From: Chitinophagaceae bacterium
Lineage (GTDB): Bacteria > Bacteroidota > Bacteroidia > Chitinophagales > Chitinophagaceae
NCBI GenBank assembly: GCA_947375185.1
Contig: CANCEU010000004.1
Coordinates: 1 to 64,000, forward strand
Length of the DNA: 64,000 nt
Direction of reading: 5' to 3'
Of this stretch, positions 9,357 to 19,181 are shown in pieces. The notes beneath the pieces are model-generated. The model worked only from the letters and a program-made list of their open reading frames with translations. It did no database searches and was not told the origin of the DNA. How positions within the stretch are numbered: the stretch's first letter is position 1; every line of letters starts with the position of its first letter. A program made the position numbers and the translations under genes.

Positions 9357-12300
9357 TTATTTTCCTGCGCTAGCAGTTGCTTTGCGTGTTTGTAAAACTT
9401 TCTTGTAATCGCGCGGAAATACTTTAATAAAATGTTTTAATTGGTTGTCGAGGTCGCTTAAAATAAATTTAGCAACACTGCTTCCTGTTTTATCAAAATG
9501 AGCTTGCATCATTTTTTGTAATTCAGCAATGTCTTCGGGGCCAACAGGATCTAAGTCAACCATTTCTTTATTACATAAATTATCAAAATCATTTTGAACA
9601 TTGTATACATAAGCAATTCCACCACTCATGCCTGCAGCAAAGTTACGGCCAGTAGGGCCAAGGATAACCGCTAAACCACCAGTCATATATTCACAGCCAT
9701 GATCACCAATTCCTTCCACAACAACCGAGGCTCCTGAGTTTCTTACTGCAAAACGTTCCCCTGCTTTCCCTCGGATATAAGCAGTTCCGCTTGTAGCACC
9801 GTAAAAAGCAACATTGCCAATTAAAATATTTTCTTCAGGTACAAAAGTTGCTTTTTTATCAGGATATACAATTAATTGAGCTCCACTTAAACCTTTACCA
9901 AAGTAGTCATTGGCATCTCCTTCTAATTCTAAAGTTACACCAGTTGTATTAAATGCACCAAAGCTTTGACCCGCTGTTCCTGTAAATTTAAAGTGTATAG
10001 TGTCTTCAGGTAAACCAGCTGCTTTATATACTTTTGAAATTTCATTTGATACAATGGTACCTACAGTGCGATCTGTATTTTTAATATCAAATGCAGCATT
10101 TACTTTTTCTTTTTTCAAGATAGCAGGTTGCGCCGCCGCTAATAATTTCCAATCCAATACTTCAGCTAAACCTTGATCTTGATTTTCAGTTTGGTATAAG
10201 CTATCATTTGCATCGGCAGGTTCTTTATATAACACTGCACTTAAATCTAAGTTTTTATACTTCCAATGATTAATATTGTCACGCATTCTTAATGCATCCA
10301 CTTGGCCAATCATTTCATTTACTGTTTTATAGCCCAATTCTGCCATAATCTCACGTAATTCTTCTGTTATAAACTCAAAGAATTTAACTACATGATCAGG
10401 ATTGCCTTTAAAGCGTTTGCGTAATTCAGGATCTTGTGTGGCCACACCAACAGGACAGGTATTCATATGACACTTACGCATCATGATACAACCTTCAACC
10501 ACTAATGCTGCAGTAGCAACACCCCATTCTTCGGCGCCCAATAATGCAGCAATGGCAATGTCACGACCTGTTTTCATTTGACCATCTGCTTGCACCACAA
10601 CGCGGGATCTTAATTTATTTTTCACCAAGGTTTGATGCGTTTCGGCTAAGCCTAATTCCCATGGTAATCCTGTATGTTTAATTGAACTTAATGGAGATGC
10701 TCCTGTGCCGCCATCAAAACCTGCAATTAATACTACATCCGCTTTTGCTTTTGTAACACCAGCGGCAATAGTACCAACACCTGCTTTAGAAACTAATTTT
10801 ACATTAATTCTTGCAGCACGGTTTGCGTTTTTTAAATCAAAAATTAATTGTGATAAATCTTCAATTGAATAAATGTCGTGATGAGGAGGAGGGGAAATTA
10901 ATCCAACACCGGGTGTGGAGTGTCTTGTTCTTCCAATCCAATCATCTACTTTATCACCAGGTAATTGCCCACCTTCTCCAGGTTTAGCACCCTGAGCCAT
11001 TTTAATTTGTATTTCGTCTGCTTCGGTTAAATATTGACTTGTTACACCAAAACGGGCACTTGCAACTTGTTTAATCGCGCTTCGCATTGAATCACCATTT
11101 TCCATTTTTTCATAACGGATAGGATCCTCACCACCTTCACCTGTATTACTTTTTCCACCTAATCGGTTCATTGCAATTGCAAGGGTAGTATGTGCTTCCC
11201 ATGAAATAGATCCAAAAGACATTGCGCCTGTTGCAAAGCGTTTATAAATTGCACTTGCTGGTTCCACCTCATCAATTGAAATAGAAGGACGCGTTGGTTT
11301 AAAGTCAAATAAACTTCTTAGTGTACATGCTTTATCTCCTTGGTCATTTACTAATTTTGAATATTTTTTGAAACTTGAATAGTCGCCAGTGCTAGTTGCA
11401 TGTTGTAATGCATGAATGGTTTGCGGATTAAATAAATGTGCCTCACCTCTACGCTTCCATTGATAAATTCCACCCACTGGTAATCGATCAATTGCAGCCG
11501 ATTTTTTAGGAAAAGCGATATTGTGTTTTGCTAAAATTTCTTTTGCAATTTCGTCTAATCCCATGCCTTCGATGCGTGAAGTAGCACCTGTGAAATGACG
11601 ATTCACTACATCCTTATTAATACCAATGATTTCAAAAATTTGGGCACCTTGATAAGATTGCAGTGTTGAAATTCCCATTTTAGAGAATACTTTATACAAC
11701 CCCTCATTCACTGCTTTGATATAATTTTTCTTTAAATAAAGATGATCTAAATCTGTTTTGATATGCTCACTTAATTTCATATCACGAATACTTGACAAAG
11801 CTAAGTATGGATTAATGGCGGTTGCGCCAAACCCAACTAAACATGCATAATGATGTACTTCCCAAACATCACCTGCTTCAACAATAATTCCAACCTTACC
11901 TCTTAATCCTTTTTTAATTAAGTGGTGATGAACAGTTGAGCAAGCTAAAAGGGAAGGAATAGCAGCATGTTCAGAATCTATAGAGCGGTCTGTTAAAACC
12001 AGCACTTCAAATCCATCTTCAACTGCGTCTACTGCGTAACGACATAAACGATCTAATCCTCTTTTTAACGAACCTTCTTTTCCGTCGGCTCTAAAATAAC
12101 ATTGTAAAGTTTTTGCTTGGAATACACCCGTGTCAATACTTCTAATTTTCTCTAATTCATGATTGCTTAATATCGGATGTTTCAAAGCCACACAGTGACA
12201 TGCCATTGGGTCCTCGATTAATAAGCTACCTTGACTTCCAACAAATGTTGCTAGTGACATCACCATTCTTTCTCTGATAGGATCGATAGGAGGGTTGGTT

Positions 12301-13880
12301 ACTTGTGCAAATAGTTGTTTGAAGTAACTTGTAATATGTTGTGGTTGATCACTCAATACTGCTAATGGAGTATCGGTTCCCATGGAACCTATTGGCTCTT
12401 TGCCGTCCAAAGCCATCGGGATAATAATTTGTTCTAAATCTTCTTTGCTATATCCAAAAGCTTTTTGGTATTTGAAGATTTGATCATGTTCCAAGTGTGT
12501 GAATTGAATTCTTGGTTCTGGTAATTCTTCTAATCTTATTTTATATTTATTTAACCAATCTCCATAAGGTTGTTGGCTGCAAATTTTTTCTTTTAATTCT
12601 GTGTCGCTAATAATTCTCCCTGCTTCCATATCAACCACAAACATTTTTCCTGGTTGTAAACGGCCTTTTTCAACAACAGTAGATGGATCTACAGGTAATG
12701 CACCTGTTTCAGATGCCATAATAACTCGATCATCCTTGGTTACACAATACCTAGATGGTCTTAAACCATTTCTATCCAAAGTTGCACCAATCATTTTTCC
12801 ATTTGTAAAAGAAATAGATGCTGGGCCATCCCATGGTTCCATAATGGCAGCATGGTATTCGTAGAATGCTTTTTTTACTGGGTCCATTAAATCATTGCCA
12901 TCCCATGCTTCAGGAATTAACATCATCATTACATGTGGTAAAGATCTCCCACTTAATGTTAGTAATTCAATCACATTGTCCAAACATGCGCTATCTGATT
13001 GTCCAGCAGTTACTACTGGTAAAATCATGTCTAATTCTTCCTTGCTAAAATAAGGAGATAGAAAACTAGATTCATTTGAACGTAACCAGTTTAAATTTCC
13101 TTGCAAAGTATTGATCTCTCCATTATGGGCAATGTATCTAAAAGGTTGTGCTAATTTCCATGAAGGAAAAGTGTTAGTCGCAAAACGAGAGTGAACCAAT
13201 CCAAAGGCAGAAACAACACGTTTGTCGCTTAGGTCAGGAAAGTATTCGCGTACTTGATGACTTGTTAATTGTCCTTTGTAAATAATTGTATTTTGAGAAA
13301 GCGATGTCATGTAAAAACCAATCGCGTCTTTTTTAATGCTATTGTTAATGGTATGAGAAGCATAGTTCTTTAAAATAAATAATTTACGTTCAAAGTCCTC
13401 TGCGTCTTTTACATGGTCAGGCTTTTTTACAAATACTTGCTCCATGATTGGCTCTACTGATAATGCAGTAGGTCCGATAGTTGATTTATTTACAGGCACT
13501 GTTCGGTAACCAATAATTTCAATATTTAATTTTTCGGCCGCGCGCTCAAAAATTTCTTTGCACTCATCTGCAACGCCTTTATCGGTAGGGAAGAAAATAA
13601 ATCCCACACCATATTCTCCTGCATTGGGTAAATTCAAACCTTTATGCAATAATTCATCGAAGAAAAATTCATGTGGAATTTGAATCATAATACCGGCACC
13701 ATCTCCTGTATTCACTTCACTACCGCTTGCGCCACGGTGTTCCATGTTTTCTAAAATAGTTAATGCATCACCCACATTTTGATGTGATTTTGTACCCTTA
13801 ATATGGGCTACAAATCCAATACCACAGGCGTCATGTTCATAAGCAGGATCATACAATCCTAATTGCTGATTTTCAATCAT
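9357..13880 (-). CDS. gltB: Glutamate synthase large subunit
   Basis: 1507 aa; class II amidotransferase N-terminus (YEHDACGIGFVAHIKG), FMN domain (GGKSNTGEGGEDPIRY), CMNTCPVGVATQDPELRKRF, C-terminal GXGXG domain. Confidence 0.96.
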   Translation of the reverse strand: MIENQQLGLYDPAYEHDACGIGFVAHIKGTKSHQNVGDALTILENMEHRGASGSEVNTGDGAGIMIQIPHEFFFDELLHKGLNLPNAGEYGVGFIFFPTDKGVADECKEIFERAAEKLNIEIIGYRTVPVNKSTIGPTALSVEPIMEQVFVKKPDHVKDAEDFERKLFILKNYASHTINNSIKKDAIGFYMTSLSQNTIIYKGQLTSHQVREYFPDLSDKRVVSAFGLVHSRFATNTFPSWKLAQPFRYIAHNGEINTLQGNLNWLRSNESSFLSPYFSKEELDMILPVVTAGQSDSACLDNVIELLTLSGRSLPHVMMMLIPEAWDGNDLMDPVKKAFYEYHAAIMEPWDGPASISFTNGKMIGATLDRNGLRPSRYCVTKDDRVIMASETGALPVDPSTVVEKGRLQPGKMFVVDMEAGRIISDTELKEKICSQQPYGDWLNKYKIRLEELPEPRIQFTHLEHDQIFKYQKAFGYSKEDLEQIIIPMALDGKEPIGSMGTDTPLAVLSDQPQHITSYFKQLFAQVTNPPIDPIRERMVMSLATFVGSQGSLLIEDPMACHCVALKHPILSNHELEKIRSIDTGVFQAKTLQCYFRADGKEGSLKRGLDRLCRYAVDAVEDGFEVLVLTDRSIDSEHAAIPSLLACSTVHHHLIKKGLRGKVGIIVEAGDVWEVHHYACLVGFGATAINPYLALSSIRDMKLSEHIKTDLDHLYLKKNYIKAVNEGLYKVFSKMGISTLQSYQGAQIFEIIGINKDVVNRHFTGATSRIEGMGLDEIAKEILAKHNIAFPKKSAAIDRLPVGGIYQWKRRGEAHLFNPQTIHALQHATSTGDYSSFKKYSKLVNDQGDKACTLRSLFDFKPTRPSISIDEVEPASAIYKRFATGAMSFGSISWEAHTTLAIAMNRLGGKSNTGEGGEDPIRYEKMENGDSMRSAIKQVASARFGVTSQYLTEADEIQIKMAQGAKPGEGGQLPGDKVDDWIGRTRHSTPGVGLISPPPHHDIYSIEDLSQLIFDLKNANRAARINVKLVSKAGVGTIAAGVTKAKADVVLIAGFDGGTGASPLSSIKHTGLPWELGLAETHQTLVKNKLRSRVVVQADGQMKTGRDIAIAALLGAEEWGVATAALVVEGCIMMRKCHMNTCPVGVATQDPELRKRFKGNPDHVVKFFEFITEELREIMAELGYKTVNEMIGQVDALRMRDNINHWKYKNLDLSAVLYKEPADANDSLYQTENQDQGLAEVLDWKLLAAAQPAILKKEKVNAAFDIKNTDRTVGTIVSNEISKVYKAAGLPEDTIHFKFTGTAGQSFGAFNTTGVTLELEGDANDYFGKGLSGAQLIVYPDKKATFVPEENILIGNVAFYGATSGTAYIRGKAGERFAVRNSGASVVVEGIGDHGCEYMTGGLAVILGPTGRNFAAGMSGGIAYVYNVQNDFDNLCNKEMVDLDPVGPEDIAELQKMMQAHFDKTGSSVAKFILSDLDNQLKHFIKVFPRDYKKVLQTRKATASAGK

Positions 13881-14066
13881 ACTTCATCAATTAATTAAAG
13901 GATATATTTGTAAGGCTAGCGATCTGTGGAAAATTACAAAAAAACAAGCATTTTGGTAGTAGTTTATTAATAAACTTACTAACCATTTGAAATGTACTAA
14001 TTCGGAATCGTTTTCGTTAGATATTTTCAAATAACGAACGTTCGCAATATCGGTTTATTGAAAAAA

Positions 14067-14888
14067 TTAAACGATATCAATTCTAAACTGAGCTCCAAAT
14101 TGTGAGGTGGAAACAGTTTGATCTTTGTGAAATAATCCAAATAGGGAACTGCCGGAACCACTCATGCTTGCATAAACGGCTCCATGATTATATAGCATAT
14201 TTTTAAGTTCGCCAATCAAAGGGTGTGCTTCAATTATAGCGGATTCAAAATCATTTATTAAAGTGTGTTTCCAAGTTTCAATTGGATTGACTACAATTTC
14301 TGCAATTGATTTTTCTTTTGCATGCGGCGTTAATTGACCAAATGCCCAAGCTGTAGAAATGTGAATTCCAGGGTGAATTAATACAATTTTGTAGTCAGTC
14401 AGATCACATGAAAATGCTTGTAAAATTTCGCCCCTGCCAGTTGCATGGCTTGCGCTATTTAGTACAAAAAATGGACAATCGCTTCCTAATTGTGCGGCGT
14501 AGTCAATTAGTTGGGCAATCGATAATCCTAAATTAAATTGCTCGTTTAATAATTTTAAAACAGCAGTACCATCACTAGATCCACCACCCAAGCCAGCTCC
14601 CATAGGAATATGCTTGTGTAAATGTATTTTTACATTTGGCAAGTTGGGAAAATCTTTTTTTAATAGTTCGTATGCCTTAACACAAAGGTTTTGGTTTAAG
14701 TCGCCAGGGACAGGAATGCCAGTGCTTGTAAATTGGATATTGATATTGCTATTGTCACTATGAATTACTTCAACCATGTCATTTAATCCAACAGGATAAA
14801 AAATGGTTTCTAATTCATGATAACCATCGGGTCTTTTGGCAACAACGGAAAGTCCTAAATTTATTTTACAATTTGGAAATACTATCAT
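14067..14888 (-). CDS. ispE: 4-diphosphocytidyl-2-C-methyl-D-erythritol kinase
   Basis: NCKINLGLSVVAKRPDGYHELETIFYPV and PMGAGLGGGSSDGTAVL GHMP motifs. Confidence 0.94.
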   Translation of the reverse strand: MIVFPNCKINLGLSVVAKRPDGYHELETIFYPVGLNDMVEVIHSDNSNINIQFTSTGIPVPGDLNQNLCVKAYELLKKDFPNLPNVKIHLHKHIPMGAGLGGGSSDGTAVLKLLNEQFNLGLSIAQLIDYAAQLGSDCPFFVLNSASHATGRGEILQAFSCDLTDYKIVLIHPGIHISTAWAFGQLTPHAKEKSIAEIVVNPIETWKHTLINDFESAIIEAHPLIGELKNMLYNHGAVYASMSGSGSSLFGLFHKDQTVSTSQFGAQFRIDIV

Positions 14889-14899
14889 GTTAAAATGAG

Positions 14900-15502
14900 T
14901 TATGATTTCTTTTGCTCATTTCTTTTTGCAATTTCATCTCTAATATCAATAGCGCGTATATAATCTTCTTGTTCAAGCACTTCATTCAATAATTCATTGA
15001 GTGCTTCAATTGACAAAGTTGATAGATCATTTTCATTTGAAGGTTCACTTGAAATTGATGTTACCGTATTTATCTTTTTATCGCTTGATTCATTTTCCAA
15101 TCCAGCTTGCTCCAAGATAGTATTGTTTACATAGATAGGGCAACCAAAGCGAACAGCTAAAGCAATGGCATCGCTTGTTCGACTGTCAATTTCAATTGTG
15201 TCATTTGCGGTAAAGCATACCAATTTAGCATAAAAAATACCTTCTTGTAAATCACATATATAAACCTCCTGTAATTGAACATCAAAGGAAGTCATAAAGT
15301 TTTTCATAAGGTCATGCGTAAGTGGGCGTGAAGGGTGCATATTTTCCAAAGCAACTGCAATTGCTTGTGCTTCAAATCCGCCAATCACAATTGGTAGTCT
15401 TCGATTCCCACCAACTTCCCCTAAAATAACTGCATAAGAGTTAGATTGGGTAATGCTATGTGAAAGGGCAATAATTTCTAATTCAATTTTTTGCATAGAC
15501 AC
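14900..15502 (-). CDS. Bifunctional nuclease (DUF151/BFN) family protein with C-terminal UVR-like motif
   Basis: LPIVIGGFEAQAIAVALE, RPLTHDLM, IDSRTSDAIALAVR; C-terminal LNELLNEVLEQEDYIRAIDIRDEI resembles UVR. Confidence 0.85.
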   Translation of the reverse strand: MSMQKIELEIIALSHSITQSNSYAVILGEVGGNRRLPIVIGGFEAQAIAVALENMHPSRPLTHDLMKNFMTSFDVQLQEVYICDLQEGIFYAKLVCFTANDTIEIDSRTSDAIALAVRFGCPIYVNNTILEQAGLENESSDKKINTVTSISSEPSNENDLSTLSIEALNELLNEVLEQEDYIRAIDIRDEIAKRNEQKKS

Positions 15503-15532
15503 TTTAATGACCCAAATTTAATTATAAATTGC

Positions 15533-16495
15533 TTATGCGCCACCCTTTGATTTCAAAATTGCAGCTGTTAAGGCTGGGACTACTTCAAAAGCATCTCCAA
15601 CAACCCCATAATCTGCAGCTTTAAAGAAAGGGGCTTCGGGATCTTTATTAATAACAACAATTGTTTTACTACGGTTTACCCCAGCCAAATGTTGAATTGC
15701 CCCCGAAATACCGATAGCGATATATAAATTGGGTGCTATTTGTAACCCAGTTTGTCCAACGTGTTCATGGTGAGGTCTCCAATCAGAATCAGACACTGGT
15801 CGGCTACAAGCAGTTGATGCGCCCAAAGCCTTTGCTAAGTCAAGTAAAATTCCCCAGTTTTCAGGTCCTTTTAATCCACGGCCACCACTTACCACTAATG
15901 TTGCCTCGGTTAATGGCACTTCGCCTTGAATTTTGTCTACAGAAGTTATTGAAATGGTACTAGAAGGAACCTCAATTGCCAAATTGGTAATTTCAGCAAC
16001 TCCATCATTACTAGTAATACCGAAACTATTTTGATTGATTGAAATTACTTTAATGGGTGTGTCAATTTGAATAGAAGCAAATGCTTTACCTGAAAATACT
16101 GTTTTGGTGACAACAAAGCCTGCATCTGTTTTTGGTAAGGCGCATGCACCAGTAACAATACCTGCTGACAGTTTAACTGCAACTGCCGGAGCAATTGCTT
16201 TTCCATTAATATTATGTGCAAATATTACTACTGTTGCACCAAGTGATTTTGCTGCGGCTGCAATTACAGTTGAATTCATTCTTGCGTCAAAATGATTTAA
16301 AGTAGCGTTGTTAACTTGGTGCACTTTTGTAACACCGTATTTTCCAAGACTAGTTAAATCGTCATGAACGGTACCTAATAGTAATGCTTCAGCACTTGTG
16401 CCTAATTGTTTTGCTAATGCTGCACCATATGAAATGGCTTCATAGGTTGCTTTTTTAATTTCTTGATCTGCTTGATCTATATATATTAATACCAT
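15533..16495 (-). CDS. etfA: Electron transfer flavoprotein alpha subunit
   Basis: VVSGGRGLKGPENW, CSRPVSDSDWRPHHEHVGQTG, YIAIGISGAIQHLAGV. Confidence 0.94.
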   Translation of the reverse strand: MVLIYIDQADQEIKKATYEAISYGAALAKQLGTSAEALLLGTVHDDLTSLGKYGVTKVHQVNNATLNHFDARMNSTVIAAAAKSLGATVVIFAHNINGKAIAPAVAVKLSAGIVTGACALPKTDAGFVVTKTVFSGKAFASIQIDTPIKVISINQNSFGITSNDGVAEITNLAIEVPSSTISITSVDKIQGEVPLTEATLVVSGGRGLKGPENWGILLDLAKALGASTACSRPVSDSDWRPHHEHVGQTGLQIAPNLYIAIGISGAIQHLAGVNRSKTIVVINKDPEAPFFKAADYGVVGDAFEVVPALTAAILKSKGGA

Positions 16496-16544
16496 GATGC
16501 TAGATTTTTAATTTGTAGTGTTTGAAAGTTTAATTGAAAATGGG

Positions 16545-17288
16545 TTAAATTACCTTAGCCTCTTCTTTTAACAATCTTACCAATTCGTCCATATTAGATG
16601 GGTCTACTAATTTAACTCCAGATTTCGCTGGTGGCAAATCAAATTGCTTAATGGAAGTAGTAGCATTTGTGATGGTTGCCTCTATTACTTTTAATGGTTT
16701 TGTTCTTGCTGCCATAATGCCGCGCATATTAGGGATTCTTTGTTCAGCCATTCCTTTTTGACAACTTACAATAGCAGGTAAGGTGGTTGTACAAGTTTCT
16801 TCACCACCTTCTATTTCTCGAGTAACAGTTATTGCATTTCCATTAATATCTAATTTGACTGCTGCTGAAATAAAATTTTGATCTAATAAAGCACATAACA
16901 TCGAACCTACACTTGCACTATTATAATCAATTGTTTCTTTTCCGGTAAATATTAAATCATATCCGCCTTCTTTTGCAATGGCAGCAATTTCTTGAGCAAC
17001 TACAAATGAATCAGTAGTGATATTGTTAATTCTAATTGCTTCATCGCCTCCTAATGCAAGCGCCTTTCTAATAATGGGTTCGGTATCGGCACCGCCAACT
17101 GTCACTAAATGAATAGCAACATTTGAATCCTTCTCTTTTAATTCAATTGCTTTTACCAAAGCATACCACTCATCGTATGGGTTAATGATCCATTGAACAC
17201 CATTTTCATCAAACTTTGTATTACCTTCGATGAAAGCAATTTTGGCAGTTGTGTCTGGTGTTTTGCTGATACAAACTAAGATCTTCAT
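16545..17288 (-). CDS. etfB: Electron transfer flavoprotein beta subunit
   Basis: MKILVCISKTPDT, INPYDEWYALVKAIELKE, TGKETIDYNSASVGSMLCALL, PNMRGIMAARTKPL. Confidence 0.94.
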   Translation of the reverse strand: MKILVCISKTPDTTAKIAFIEGNTKFDENGVQWIINPYDEWYALVKAIELKEKDSNVAIHLVTVGGADTEPIIRKALALGGDEAIRINNITTDSFVVAQEIAAIAKEGGYDLIFTGKETIDYNSASVGSMLCALLDQNFISAAVKLDINGNAITVTREIEGGEETCTTTLPAIVSCQKGMAEQRIPNMRGIMAARTKPLKVIEATITNATTSIKQFDLPPAKSGVKLVDPSNMDELVRLLKEEAKVI

Positions 17289-17314
17289 GATAGCAAATTT
17301 TGATTTTTAATATA

Positions 17315-17334
17315 TTAGTTGTTTATGCAACTAA
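17315..17334. promoter_or_regulatory. Dyad between predicted etfB promoter and start codon (candidate operator)
   Basis: TTAGTTG-TTTATG-CAACTAA with perfect 7-bp arms; adjacent minus-strand TATATTTG (-7-like) at 17337-17344. Confidence 0.45.
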
Positions 17335-17385
17335 CGCAAATATAAGGTAGTTTTTAACCATTATTTGCTTAAAATTTAATTTAAG

Positions 17386-17697
17386 ATGAGTCGAATAGAT
17401 AAAATAATTGATTTTCTAAATCAACAGCCTAAGGATTCCTTTTTGAGGCATGCCTTAGCACTTGAATACATTAAAATTGGGGAGGATATTAAAGCCCGTG
17501 ACTTATTTATAGCAATACTTACTGATGCCCCAGATTATGTTGGTTCCTATTATCACTTAGCTAAATGCTTGGAAAAATTACAAGAGACCGCATTGGCCAT
17601 TGAATGGTATGAAAAGGGAATGGCAGCAGCTAAATTGGCTAAGGATGATCATGCATACAGAGAGCTGCAAGCAGCCTATGAAGATTTGGTTTATTAG
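17386..17697 (+). CDS. Small TPR-repeat protein
   Basis: HALALEYIKIGEDIKARDLFIAILTDAPDYVGSYYHLAKCLEKLQETALAIEWYEKGM TPR pattern. Confidence 0.75.
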   Translation: MSRIDKIIDFLNQQPKDSFLRHALALEYIKIGEDIKARDLFIAILTDAPDYVGSYYHLAKCLEKLQETALAIEWYEKGMAAAKLAKDDHAYRELQAAYEDLVY

Positions 17698-17700
17698 CGG

Positions 17701-18267
17701 TTATAACTCTATTCGGTCGTTTAATTTTTTATCTATCAATAAAAAGAAATCTTCAGGCTTATAAGTACGCCATTTTTCAAATTCCATCAGCTCGATATAT
17801 CTGTTTAATTTCTTCAATAAAAAATCATGTTGTGAAGCTTGATGTAAATTAATCATTACAGCCCAACCGTTTTCATCGGCTAATTCTTCATACAATTCTT
17901 CGTAGTAATCTCGGTCGCCATTGTGAAAATTGAATACATTTTCACCTATTAAAATGAATTTATAAATACCTTCGTCCATTAACTTTTCGAGTATTTCGCG
18001 TTTTAAAGTCATGATGTCATTTTCAATTGCATCATTCCATTCTCCTATCATTTCAATTATAGCAAATCCCATTTCATAGTCGGCATAAATAATTTTGAGG
18101 TACAGTGTTTTGCTGCCAAACTCGTCCCATTGAGGATGGATATAATAATTGTAAACTGTTTGTGAAAATTCAAACTCGCTATAAGTTTGCCCAAAAAAAG
18201 GGGACAAAGCATCTTCTTCGGCCATATATAAATGTCGCCAGTGATAATAGGGTTCAATTTCGTGCAT
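17701..18267 (-). CDS. Hypothetical protein
   Basis: 188-aa ORF closely packed between a TPR gene and a BadF-type kinase; no family recognised. Confidence 0.65.
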   Translation of the reverse strand: MHEIEPYYHWRHLYMAEEDALSPFFGQTYSEFEFSQTVYNYYIHPQWDEFGSKTLYLKIIYADYEMGFAIIEMIGEWNDAIENDIMTLKREILEKLMDEGIYKFILIGENVFNFHNGDRDYYEELYEELADENGWAVMINLHQASQHDFLLKKLNRYIELMEFEKWRTYKPEDFFLLIDKKLNDRIEL

Positions 18268-18273
18268 CCCTTT

Positions 18274-19125
18274 TTATTTTACAGTCTTGTGATATGTTAT
18301 GAGCCCTTCCATGGGAGACTTTATGATTTGTCCTAATTCTAATTCATAGGCAGTTGCAAGTTGCTTTATGACATCTCTAAAAACATAGGCAATAGATCCT
18401 GAAAAATGAATAGGATGTAGCCAAGATTCATTTAATTTATTGAGATGGGTAAAGAAAAAGTCGTTGATGCCGTCTTCAATAATATTTTCAACCATATAAT
18501 GCCCACGATGTAAAGATAAAAATTCGGCAAAGGATGCCATGTATCTATTTGGAAGCGGTTGCTTATATACAGCATCCAAAATTTGATCTTTGTTAATTTG
18601 GTATTTATTTTCGAACGAATGCATTAGTTCTTCGTCAAATGTTTGGTATAAATAATATTGTAATACTTTTTTGCCAAGATAAGCGCCACTCCCTTCGTCT
18701 CCTAAAACATAACCAAGACCTGGACTATTCTTAACTATTTTTTTTCCGTTGTAAAATCCAGTATTGGATCCTGTTCCTAAAATACAAGTAACTCCTTTAT
18801 TGCTTTGACAGGTAGCTCGTGCTGCGGCAACTAAATCAGTTTGAATGTCTAAAGTTGCGTTTACGAAAACTTGTTTAAGCGCTTTTTTTATGGAAGCAAC
18901 ATTTAATGGGTTGCTTAATCCAGTGCCATAAAAATAAATTGCATCAATGATGGCAGGATCTATTTTCTTGGAAAAACTTTTTTGTATTGTTTCAACAATT
19001 TGAACTGTAGTCAAAAAATAGGGGCTAATGCCAATTGTTTTAATTGTCTTTTTTTCTTTTCCTAATTGAATAGTCCAATGGCATTTTGTTGCACCACTAT
19101 CGGCTATGATATAATTATTGCGCAT
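18274..19125 (-). CDS. BadF/BadG-type ATPase domain protein, N-acetylglucosamine kinase-like
   Basis: IADSGATKCHW phosphate-binding motif, GVTCILGTGSNTGFY, LGDEGSGAYLG. Confidence 0.85.
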   Translation of the reverse strand: MRNNYIIADSGATKCHWTIQLGKEKKTIKTIGISPYFLTTVQIVETIQKSFSKKIDPAIIDAIYFYGTGLSNPLNVASIKKALKQVFVNATLDIQTDLVAAARATCQSNKGVTCILGTGSNTGFYNGKKIVKNSPGLGYVLGDEGSGAYLGKKVLQYYLYQTFDEELMHSFENKYQINKDQILDAVYKQPLPNRYMASFAEFLSLHRGHYMVENIIEDGINDFFFTHLNKLNESWLHPIHFSGSIAYVFRDVIKQLATAYELELGQIIKSPMEGLITYHKTVK

Positions 19126-19181
19126 AGTTTAAGTCTTGTGTGTGAAAATAGCCATTTTAGCGTAATTTTAGCCCTAAGAAT

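Noticed and set aside
12601-12864. 87-aa plus-strand ORF
   Set aside because: Antisense inside gltB, whose minus-strand coding is unambiguous.
18057-18302. Short ORFs on both strands around the hypothetical gene
   Set aside because: Overlap 17701..18267 and have no independent support.
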